From: JAMOQA01 sp964420365 | Lineage (GTDB): Bacteria; Acidobacteriota; Polarisedimenticolia; J045 | Reading direction: 5' to 3' | NCBI GenBank assembly: GCA_964420365.1 | Contig: CAYQTA010000063.1 | Span: 1 to 11,066, forward strand | Length of the DNA: 11,066 nt | In this document: piece after piece, positions 1 through 5,007 of the stretch | Layout of the letters: each line of letters begins with the position of its first letter | Numbering within the stretch: position 1 is the stretch's first letter | Program-made: the position numbers and the translations under genes | Notes under the pieces: generated by a model | The model's input: only the letters and a program-made list of their open reading frames with translations | Told to the model about the DNA's origin: nothing | Databases searched by the model: none

Positions 1-3
1 GCG

Positions 4-42
4 CTCCCGGGCGGGATCGAGACGGATCGGACATCCCGGGAG
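4..42 (-). terminator. Possible hairpin terminator of the sulfatase-like gene
   Basis: A perfect 8-base inverted repeat (CTCCCGGG at 4-11, CCCGGGAG at 35-42) begins 4 bases beyond the stop codon of the sulfatase-like gene. The 23-base loop is long and no T-run follows within the window, so termination here is a weak inference. Confidence 0.3.
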
Positions 43-46
43 GGTC

Positions 47-1468
47 TCAGTCGACGTAGCCGAGCGAGCGGAGCAGCTCCCGTTCCTCCCGGTCGGCCGG
101 GGCGGCCGGAGCCTTCCAGCCCTCCCCCTCCAGCCGGGCGACCTCGGCCCGGAGGGCGCGCGCGAGCGCCCGCCAGGTGTCCGGCCGCGCGGCCGCAAGA
201 TCGTGGACCTCTCCCGGGTCGGTAGCCAGGTCGTAGAGACGTGGGCGGGTCCCCGCCTGCTCCTGGAGGACCTTGTAGCGGCCGACCAGGAGCGCGTGGA
301 GATGGGGCCGGGTCGCCGTCGTCGCGAGGAAGCGGCCGCGCCCCCGGCTCACCTGGCCCCTCGCGAGCGGCCCGAGGTCGATTCCCCGGAAGGTTGCCGG
401 GGCGGGGATCCCGGCGAGGGCGAGGACCGTCGGGGCGACGTCGAGCAGGTCGACCCGGGCGGGGACCACCCGGTGAACGCGGCGCCCGCCCGGAGGGCGG
501 TAAAGGAGGGGGATCCGGAGCATCTCCTCGTGCACGGTCGTGTTGTGCAGGAGGCGCCCGTGCTCCCCGAACGCCTCCCCGTGGTCGGCGAGGACGAAGA
601 CGGCGGCGTTTCGGAAGCGCGGGTCGCGGTCGAGCCAGGCGAGGAAGTCACCGACGGCCGCATCGACCCAGTGGCAGTGCCCGTCGTAGCGGTCGCGCAG
701 GTCGTGGAGCAGGCGGGACGTGAGGCGAGGGGAACCGTCGAGGAGCACCAGGCGGGGAAGCGAGACGTCCATCCGCCGGGCCGCCGGCGACGAGAAGGGG
801 TCCCGGTGGACCGCGGGAGGATCGTAGGGAGCGTGGGGCTGGAGGAGGTGAACGTACAGGAAATGGGGTCCCCGTGGCAGCTTCTCGAGGTCTGCCCGGA
901 CACGGGCCAGGAGCCGGTCCGGTGGAACGATCCGCTCGGGGCGCTCCGGGCGCAGCCTCCCGCCCGAGGCGAGCGGCGTGTTCCAGGCCTCGACGAAGCG
1001 CTCGAAGCCCCGGGCGTGCCCGAGCCGGCGGGAGCAGTTCGGGTTGGCGGACCAGGCCCGCGTGTGCCAGCCGTGTTCCACGAGGATCGCCGGGAGGCTC
1101 GGCACCTCTTCCGGGAGGCCGTGGCCGAAGTCGACGCCGAGGGCGCCGACCGGGACCGACGTGAGAAGGGCGGCCACGCTCGTCGGCGTGGAGGGGGAGG
1201 GGGCCCGTGCCGCGGTGAAGACGACGTTCCGCGAGGCCCAGGCTGCCAGCCGTGGCATCACCTGCCGGCCGTGCGCCCACCGGTCGAGCTGGTCCGCCCG
1301 GAGCGAGTCGAGCAGGATCACGACGACATCGGGCGGACGCTCGTGACGCGCACCGTAAACGGGCCCGGCGGGCCCCGTGCGGGTGGTGGCACGCGCGCCC
1401 GTTACCATGGCGGCGAGGGCGAATGCCAGCGCCAGGAGCATGCCCGGTGCCCCGTGGTTCCTCCCCAT
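47..1468 (-). CDS. Exported sulfatase-like hydrolase (alkaline phosphatase superfamily)
   Basis: This 473-residue protein has the sulfatase / alkaline-phosphatase-superfamily fold signature. An N-terminal hydrophobic stretch (about residues 9-24) ending in ARA looks like a signal peptide, so the enzyme is probably periplasmic or secreted. Metal-site motifs are visible: LLDSLRAD (51-58, metal Asp54), HLLQPHAPYDPP (207-218) and LADHGE (293-298, Asp295/His296). A YDLATDPGE motif (412-420) and the LRSLGYVD tail (466-473) are typical of bacterial sulfatase-like proteins. The CxPxR motif that would be converted to formylglycine is absent; the aligned segment reads SPSTPTSVAALLTS (91-104) and puts Thr94 at the nucleophile position. 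It may therefore be a phosphatase or phosphotransferase rather than a true sulfatase; substrate unknown. The ATG at 1468 is preceded by a GGGAGG Shine-Dalgarno (1475-1480). A weak -10-like TATCCT lies at 1488-1493 on the minus strand. The gene is transcribed alone, behind the terminator of the histone-like gene. Confidence 0.85.
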   Translation of the reverse strand: MGRNHGAPGMLLALAFALAAMVTGARATTRTGPAGPVYGARHERPPDVVVILLDSLRADQLDRWAHGRQVMPRLAAWASRNVVFTAARAPSPSTPTSVAALLTSVPVGALGVDFGHGLPEEVPSLPAILVEHGWHTRAWSANPNCSRRLGHARGFERFVEAWNTPLASGGRLRPERPERIVPPDRLLARVRADLEKLPRGPHFLYVHLLQPHAPYDPPAVHRDPFSSPAARRMDVSLPRLVLLDGSPRLTSRLLHDLRDRYDGHCHWVDAAVGDFLAWLDRDPRFRNAAVFVLADHGEAFGEHGRLLHNTTVHEEMLRIPLLYRPPGGRRVHRVVPARVDLLDVAPTVLALAGIPAPATFRGIDLGPLARGQVSRGRGRFLATTATRPHLHALLVGRYKVLQEQAGTRPRLYDLATDPGEVHDLAAARPDTWRALARALRAEVARLEGEGWKAPAAPADREERELLRSLGYVD

Positions 1469-1552
1469 CGAGATCCTCCCTCCCGACAGGATAGGCGGGA
1501 GCGGAGGACACGTGCCAGCGCACCCCGCCGGGGCGCGGCCGTCGAGGCCGTC

Positions 1553-1580
1553 AAAAAAAGCGCCCCGCGGGCGGGGCGCT
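1553..1580 (-). terminator. Rho-independent terminator of the histone H1-like gene
   Basis: On the minus strand a perfect 10-base stem (1571-1580 pairing with 1559-1568) is followed directly by a run of seven T (1553-1559 as A on the plus strand). It lies 36 bases after the stop codon of the lysine-rich gene, which is classic intrinsic-terminator geometry. It isolates that gene from the sulfatase-like gene downstream. Confidence 0.92.
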
Positions 1581-1616
1581 CTTCCCTTCGAAGGGTCTGT
1601 TGGGGTCTCTGTTGGG

Positions 1617-1973
1617 TCAGGCCCGGGTCCTGGTCCTCCGGGTCGTCTTCTTTTTCGCGGTCTTCTTGGTGGCCTTCTTGGCCTTCTTCCGCGTCGTCTT
1701 CTTCTTGGTGGCCTTCTTGGCCTTCTTCTTCGTGGTCTTCTTCTTGGTGGTCTTGCGCTTGGTGGCCTTCTTCTTGGTGGCCTTCTTCTTCGCGGTCTTA
1801 CGCTTGGTGGTCTTCTTCTTGGTGGCCTTCTTCTTCGCGGTCTTGCGCTTGGTCGTCTTCTTCTTGGCCTTCTTGGCGACCTTCTTCTTCGTGGTCTTCT
1901 TCTTGGTCGTCTTCTTCTTCCGGACGACCTTCTTCTTGGCCGTCTTCTTCTTGGCCTTCTTCTTCACCGCCAT
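1617..1973 (-). CDS. Lysine-rich histone H1-like DNA-binding protein
   Basis: This 118-residue protein consists, after Met1, only of K, T, A, R and V, in runs such as KKKTTKKK and TKRKTAKKKA. It resembles the C-terminal tail of eukaryotic histone H1 and bacterial H1-like proteins (HctB/AlgP type), which bind DNA without sequence specificity. A nucleoid-compaction role is inferred from composition alone. Residues 40-54 and 55-69 are identical 15-residue repeats and 70-84 is a close third copy. There is no globular domain. The start at 1973 is chosen over an in-frame ATG at 2048 because AAGGAGGT (1982-1989, minus strand) sits 8 bases upstream and the lysine-rich sequence begins exactly there. 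A consensus-like promoter upstream and a strong terminator downstream make it a monocistronic, probably well-expressed gene. Lys is nearly always AAG, so the plus strand is a striking pyrimidine-rich tract. Confidence 0.88.
   Translation of the reverse strand: MAVKKKAKKKTAKKKVVRKKKTTKKKTTKKKVAKKAKKKTTKRKTAKKKATKKKTTKRKTAKKKATKKKATKRKTTKKKTTKKKAKKATKKKTTRKKAKKATKKTAKKKTTRRTRTRA
1722..1856 (-). repeat. Three tandem 45-base coding repeats in the lysine-rich gene
   Basis: Units 1812-1856 and 1767-1811 differ at only two of 45 bases and encode the same 15 residues. Unit 1722-1766 is more diverged. The array suggests recent tandem duplication, so copy number could vary between strains. Confidence 0.8.
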
Positions 1974-2056
1974 GCTCTCGAACCTCCTTTCCGGGCCGTC
2001 GGCCCGACACGCGTGTGTGCACGAGCGTCCCCGCGCACGGATGGCCATCCGCGGGA

Positions 2057-2086
2057 AATATGGTTGGAGTCGTTCGTTCTTGTCAA
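2057..2086 (-). promoter_or_regulatory. Sigma-70-type promoter of the histone H1-like gene
   Basis: On the minus strand a perfect TTGACA (2081-2086) is separated by 18 bases from CATATT (2057-2062, four of six matches to TATAAT). It lies about 85-110 bases upstream of the chosen ATG, leaving a leader of roughly 75 bases. The spacing and perfect -35 make it the best promoter for this gene. Confidence 0.65.
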
Positions 2087-2090
2087 GAAC
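2076..2090. promoter_or_regulatory. 15-base palindrome over the -35 box (candidate operator)
   Basis: GTTCTTG-A-CAAGAAC on the minus strand is a perfect 7+1+7 palindrome, and the TTGACA -35 hexamer lies inside it. A protein bound here would cover the -35 element, so repression is the natural guess. No candidate repressor is encoded in the window. Confidence 0.5.
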
Positions 2091-2120
2091 GTTGCGCTGG
2101 ATTCTTCGGTGGTTCGATGG

Positions 2121-3596
2121 TCACGGGGAGCGTTCTCGATCGTTTCCTCCGCCGTTCCGGCGTCGAGCAGGACGCCCGGGGCGCGGCGGGATCTCCCGGT
2201 CCAGGCCGAGCTCGCGGATCTTGCGCCGGATGGTGCGCAGCCCGATGCCGAGGACGCGAGCCGCCTCCGTGCGGGAGCCGCCGACCTGGAGGAGCGTCGC
2301 GCGGATCGCCTCGGCCTCGATGTCCCGGAGCGTGCGGCCGACGAGGAGGCGCGGTGATGCCGGGAGCCCCGTCGTGCCGGCCTGGATGTTCGCCGGCAGG
2401 TGTTCCCGGTCGATCGTCTCGGTGGGCGTGGCCACGACGATGGCCTCGAGGGTGTTGATCAGCTCGCGGACGTTGCCCGGCCAGGGATACCGGCAGAGGG
2501 CGTCGATCGCGGCCGAGGTCAGCCGGCGCGGGCGGAGATGGTTCGCCCGGCAGATCGATGCGAGGAAGGTCTCGGCGAGTTCCGGGATGTCCTCCACCCG
2601 TTCCCGGAGCGGCGGGACGCGGAGGGTGACCACCTTGAGGCGGTAGTAGAGGTCGTCGCGGAAACGTCCCTCCCGGACGAGGCGTTCCAGGTCGGCGTTC
2701 GTCGCCGCCACCAGCCGGACGTCGACCCGCACCGGGCGGGAGCCGCCGACGCGCATGAACTCCTGGTGTTCGAGCACCCGGAGGAGCTTGGCCTGGGTCG
2801 GCAGGTCGGTCTCGCCGACCTCGTCGAGGAAGAGGGTGCCATTGTGGGCCAGCTCGAACTTGCCGGCCCGGCGGCTCACCGCGCCGGTGAAGGCGCCGCG
2901 CTCGTGGCCGAACAGCTCGGACTCGATCAGGTGGGGCGGGAGGGCCGCGCAGTTGATCGCGATGAAGGGGCCGCCGAGGCGCGGGGAGCGGAAATGGAGG
3001 GCCCGGGCGACGAGTTCCTTTCCGGAGCCGCTCTCGCCCAGGATCAGGACCGTGGTCCGCATCCGGGCGACCCGGTCGAGGGTATCGGCCAGCTCGCGCA
3101 TCGCCGGGGAATGGGTGACCAGGCTCCGCGTCGTGAACGACCGGCGCGAGCGCTCGGTGATCGCGTCCTCGAGGCTGGCGAGATGGACGCCCATGTCCCG
3201 GGTGGCGATCGCCTGCTCGACCCGCATCCGGACCTCCGCCGGGTGGGGCGGTCGGTGAAGGATGTCCATGGCCCCGTGCTCGAGCCAGGCGAAGGCGGAG
3301 GACGGCTCCTCGGGAGGGGCGACCACGAGCAGGCCGGGGGCCTCCTCGGGACCGGCGAGCTCCCGGACCGTTCGGCCGGGTTCCTGGCCGAGGAGCAGCG
3401 CGTCGACGATGGCCACGTCCAGGTCGCCCGCCCCCAGCAGTTCCCGGACGTCGTCCAGGGTCTCCCCGCGGACGACCTGGTAGCCGAGGGCGAGACAGAG
3501 CGACTCGAGGTGGTCTCCGAGGGCGGCTTCCCGGGCGGCTACGGCGACGCGGCAGTCGGAGGGGTGGGGAACGGAGACGGGAAGCCGGGGACGCAT
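2121..3596 (-). CDS. NtrC-family sigma-54 activator with degenerate receiver
   Basis: This 491-residue bacterial enhancer-binding protein has three regions. Residues about 14-132 form a receiver-like domain. The AAA+ domain (about 160-405) has Walker A GESGSGKE (187-194), the sigma-54-contacting GAFTGA loop (234-239), Walker B TLFLDE (254-259), the FRDDLYYRL and PPLRER arginine motifs (312-332) and WPGNVREL (372-379). A Fis-type helix-turn-helix ends the protein (about 424-465, GGSRTEAARVLGI). In the receiver the phospho-acceptor position is Asp65 (AIVDALL). However, the acidic pair near the N-terminus is missing (CRVAVAARE) and the usual KP lysine is replaced (LHRPPH). The ATG at 3596 is chosen because the homology starts there and a promoter lies immediately upstream; there is no Shine-Dalgarno. 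It is divergent from a sigma-54-dependent promoter at 3755-3770, its likely target. No histidine kinase is adjacent. Confidence 0.93.
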   Translation of the reverse strand: MRPRLPVSVPHPSDCRVAVAAREAALGDHLESLCLALGYQVVRGETLDDVRELLGAGDLDVAIVDALLLGQEPGRTVRELAGPEEAPGLLVVAPPEEPSSAFAWLEHGAMDILHRPPHPAEVRMRVEQAIATRDMGVHLASLEDAITERSRRSFTTRSLVTHSPAMRELADTLDRVARMRTTVLILGESGSGKELVARALHFRSPRLGGPFIAINCAALPPHLIESELFGHERGAFTGAVSRRAGKFELAHNGTLFLDEVGETDLPTQAKLLRVLEHQEFMRVGGSRPVRVDVRLVAATNADLERLVREGRFRDDLYYRLKVVTLRVPPLRERVEDIPELAETFLASICRANHLRPRRLTSAAIDALCRYPWPGNVRELINTLEAIVVATPTETIDREHLPANIQAGTTGLPASPRLLVGRTLRDIEAEAIRATLLQVGGSRTEAARVLGIGLRTIRRKIRELGLDREIPPRPGRPARRRNGGGNDRERSP

Positions 3597-3605
3597 GTTG
3601 AAGCG

Positions 3606-3634
3606 ATTATGGGTCAATATGGCCGACGATTCAA
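3606..3634 (-). promoter_or_regulatory. Promoter of the sigma-54 activator gene, near-leaderless
   Basis: On the minus strand TTGAAT (3629-3634) is followed after 17 bases by CATAAT (3606-3611, five of six matches). Normal -10 to start spacing puts transcription initiation at about 3598-3600, only 2-4 bases before the ATG at 3596. This fits the absence of any Shine-Dalgarno and implies leaderless or nearly leaderless translation. Confidence 0.55.
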
Positions 3635-3653
3635 GGAAACTGGGCCACCAATG

Positions 3654-3667
3654 CCCCTGAAAAGGGG
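3654..3667. promoter_or_regulatory. Short inverted repeat, possible upstream activator site
   Basis: CCCCT-GAAA-AGGGG is a perfect 5+4+5 dyad. Its centre is about 120 bases upstream of the predicted sigma-54 transcription start, a usual distance for an activator site. The arms are short, so chance is possible. Confidence 0.3.
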
Positions 3668-3710
3668 TGGAGGCGGGATGGCCACGGTGGGGTCTCACGG
3701 AGCAACATGC

Positions 3711-3731
3711 TGCAGAACAAGGAGTTTTGCA
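3711..3731. promoter_or_regulatory. 21-base dyad, candidate enhancer site for the activator
   Basis: TGCAGAAC-AAGGA-GTTTTGCA is an 8+5+8 inverted repeat with seven of eight arm positions pairing. It is centred about 60 bases upstream of the predicted sigma-54 start site and between the divergent genes. Fis-type helix-turn-helix activators bind dyads of about this size. The position is closer to the promoter than most such sites. Confidence 0.4.
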
Positions 3732-3754
3732 AGCGTGCCCGGGGGCGCTGGCGG

Positions 3755-3770
3755 TGGCAGGTATCTTGCT
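3755..3770 (+). promoter_or_regulatory. Sigma-54 (-24/-12) promoter
   Basis: TGGCAGGTATCTTGCT matches the RpoN consensus TGGCACG-N4-TTGCW at every fixed position but one (G for C), with the required GG-N10-GC spacing (3756-3757 and 3768-3769). Transcription is predicted to start near 3781, giving a 40-base leader before the ATG at 3821. The divergently encoded NtrC-type protein supplies a plausible activator. Confidence 0.8.
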
Positions 3771-3820
3771 CGACAAGGGGGCGGAGCGCCCGAGCAGGGG
3801 CCAAGCGACGGGGGTTGAAG

Positions 3821-4036
3821 ATGGCCGCGACCAGGAACGCCCGCAAGAGCACCCGCAAGACCCGCAAGACTGCCAGCCAGCCGAAGGAACTGATCAGCTT
3901 CCGCTGGGAGGGCGAGACCTACGTCCTCGACCTCGATCGCAACAAGGTCTACCGGAACTGGATGGCGGTCGAGACCAACAAGGGCTTCACGATCCTCGGC
4001 GCCTACCGCCAGCAGGCCGCCGCGATCTCCGCGTGA
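3821..4036 (+). CDS. Small basic protein of unknown function, sigma-54 controlled
   Basis: I do not recognise this 71-residue protein. Residues 1-22 form a flexible basic tail (AATRNARKSTRKTRKTASQP) with nine Arg/Lys and no acidic residue. Residues 23-71 look like a compact domain rich in aromatics and charges (FRWEGETYVLDLD, VYRNWMAVETNKGF, ILGAYRQQ). It has no signal peptide, membrane segment or cysteine. Codons are strongly biased to GTC, CTC, ATC, AAG and AAC, which suggests high expression. The ATG at 3821 is chosen because it lies 40 bases after the start site predicted from the -24/-12 promoter; an in-frame ATG at 3707 lies upstream of that promoter and is unlikely. The Shine-Dalgarno is weak (GGGGGT). 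The basic tail could bind nucleic acid, but that is a guess. The hydrolase gene at 4091 may be cotranscribed. Confidence 0.75.
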   Translation: MAATRNARKSTRKTRKTASQPKELISFRWEGETYVLDLDRNKVYRNWMAVETNKGFTILGAYRQQAAAISA

Positions 4037-4041
4037 GCCCG

Positions 4042-4064
4042 GGCCCTTCCCCCCGGGGAGGGCC
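4042..4064 (+). terminator. GC-rich hairpin after the small basic protein gene
   Basis: GGCCCT (4042-4047) pairs with AGGGCC (4059-4064), with further C/G pairing inside and one bulge. It begins 6 bases after the stop codon. No T-run follows, so it could be a weak terminator or an mRNA-stabilising 3' hairpin that makes the upstream gene more abundant than the hydrolase gene behind it. Confidence 0.4.
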
Positions 4065-4090
4065 GAGCCAGGTCCCGCGAACCGGACCCG

Positions 4091-4798
4091 ATGCTCCGGT
4101 GGTCCCGCGGTGAAGCCCGTCTCTTCCTCGCCGGGAAGAAGGCGGGCCTTTCCATCTCCATCCTTCTCCAGTACGACGACGCGTTCCTCGTCGTGGATGC
4201 CGGGGACGGCACCGCGCGCCGCCTCGCGGAAGGCGCGCCCCGCGCCCCGTCGTTCGCCGGCCTGGCCCGCGGTCTCGCCGGGGTCGTCCTCACCCACGAC
4301 CACGGGGACCACGTCTCCGGGCTGCCCGGGCTTCTCTGGATGCTCCGGCGGGCCCGGCGGGAGGCGCCGCTGCCGATTGCCCTGCCCGGGGACGCGCCCC
4401 TGGCGGCCGGGTGCCTTGCCGCCTGGCGGGACGCGTACCGGGGCCGCGAGCGGTTCCCGGTGGAGGCCTGGACCCACCGGGACGGGGAGGTCCACCGGAT
4501 GGGGCCGTTCGAGGTGCGGCCCTTCCCGGTGCGGCACTCCCGGTCGGCATCCGATCCCCCGGGCGCGCTGATGGACGCCTGGGGAATGTCGATCCGCGTC
4601 GGTGACCTGCGGATCGTCGTCAGCGGGGACACGGGCCCGTGCCCGCGCCTCGAGAAAGAGGTCCGGGGGGCGGACCTGGCCGTGGTCGAGGCGGGGGGTG
4701 GAGACCAGGCCTCGCCACCGGACACCCACCTTTCCCGGGCCGAGGCGGAGCGGATCGGGCGCCTTGCCCGGGAGCACGTCCTCTACCACCTCCCCTGA
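4091..4798 (+). CDS. Metallo-beta-lactamase-fold hydrolase (RNase Z/MBL-like)
   Basis: This 235-residue cytosolic enzyme has the metallo-beta-lactamase fold. It carries the two-metal motif THDHGDH (68-74, with His69, His71, Asp73 and His74), a further His149 (PVRHS), Asp180 in SGDTGP (178-183) and His233 in YHLP. DTHLS (211-215) resembles the segment preceding the last ligand helix in RNase Z-like enzymes. The N-terminal SISILLQYDDAFLVVDAG is the usual opening beta hairpin. The substrate cannot be read from sequence; RNase Z, phosphodiesterase and general hydrolase are all possible. It ends two residues after the final metal-ligand histidine, which is unusually short for the family. The ATG at 4091 is 54 bases after the small basic gene and lacks a clear Shine-Dalgarno nearby, so the start is uncertain and translation may depend on the upstream gene. 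Confidence 0.83.
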   Translation: MLRWSRGEARLFLAGKKAGLSISILLQYDDAFLVVDAGDGTARRLAEGAPRAPSFAGLARGLAGVVLTHDHGDHVSGLPGLLWMLRRARREAPLPIALPGDAPLAAGCLAAWRDAYRGRERFPVEAWTHRDGEVHRMGPFEVRPFPVRHSRSASDPPGALMDAWGMSIRVGDLRIVVSGDTGPCPRLEKEVRGADLAVVEAGGGDQASPPDTHLSRAEAERIGRLAREHVLYHLP

Positions 4799-4813
4799 CC
4801 GGTCCCCCGGCCC

Positions 4814-4825
4814 GCGCGCGGTGCC
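4814..4825 (+). repeat. 12-base direct repeat, copy 1
   Basis: GCGCGCGGTGCC occurs here and again at 4966-4977, bracketing three hairpins in the spacer between the MBL-fold hydrolase and glnA. Its meaning is unknown; the GC-rich composition raises the chance of coincidence. Confidence 0.5.
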
Positions 4826-4851
4826 GTGGTTCGCCGGACGCCGCGTGGTGC

Positions 4852-4868
4852 GCGGCGCGTTGCGCCGC
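4852..4868 (+). repeat. Perfect 7-base-stem hairpin in the convergent spacer
   Basis: GCGGCGC-GTT-GCGCCGC is a perfect stem with a three-base loop, two bases ahead of the hairpin at 4871. Together they form a tandem hairpin downstream of the MBL-fold hydrolase gene. Confidence 0.55.
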
Positions 4869-4870
4869 CC

Positions 4871-4890
4871 GGGTCGCCTTCCGGCGACCC
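4871..4890 (+). terminator. Hairpin with TTCC loop, likely 3' end of the hydrolase transcript
   Basis: GGGTCGCC-TTCC-GGCGACCC is a perfect 8-base stem with a tetraloop, 72 bases after the hydrolase stop codon. There is no T-run. It matches 16 of 20 bases with the reverse complement of the hairpin at 4933-4952, and the differences preserve pairing. Each convergent gene therefore meets a TTCC-loop hairpin in its own transcript. Confidence 0.5.
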
Positions 4891-4932
4891 CTACACGAAA
4901 TCCGCGTGGCGCGTTTCCAGGGGGTCCGGTAG

Positions 4933-4952
4933 GGGCGGCCGGAAGGCCGCCC
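4933..4952 (-). terminator. Hairpin with TTCC loop on the minus strand, likely 3' end of glnA
   Basis: Read on the minus strand this is GGGCGGCC-TTCC-GGCCGCCC, a perfect 8-base stem 55 bases after the glnA stop codon. No T-run follows. It is the compensatory-substituted partner of the hairpin at 4871-4890 in opposite orientation. Confidence 0.5.
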
Positions 4953-4965
4953 GCCGGTGCCAGGC

Positions 4966-4977
4966 GCGCGCGGTGCC
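4966..4977 (+). repeat. 12-base direct repeat, copy 2
   Basis: This is the second GCGCGCGGTGCC, identical to 4814-4825, on the glnA side of the hairpins. Between the copies (4826-4965) I see no gene, only the three hairpins. Confidence 0.5.
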
Positions 4978-5007
4978 ACGGACGTGCGCGGCGCCGGGAG
5001 CCGGGCG

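Noticed and set aside
1503..1517. TGGCACG on the minus strand upstream of the sulfatase-like gene, resembling a sigma-54 -24 box
   Set aside because: The -12 part reads CTCC where TTGC is required, so GG-N10-GC fails.
1974..2048. 25-residue N-terminal extension of the lysine-rich protein
   Set aside because: The extension has a different composition, and AAGGAGGT is placed for the ATG at 1973.
1600..2646. Plus-strand frame with a Phe/Leu/Val-rich, membrane-like segment
   Set aside because: It is the antisense of the AAG-rich lysine gene (CTT/TTC on the opposite strand). The minus-strand gene has promoter, Shine-Dalgarno and terminator.
3824..3876. ARKST in the small basic protein, as in the histone H3 tail
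   Set aside because: A five-residue match in a low-complexity basic tail is expected by chance; the rest of the protein is unlike histone H3.
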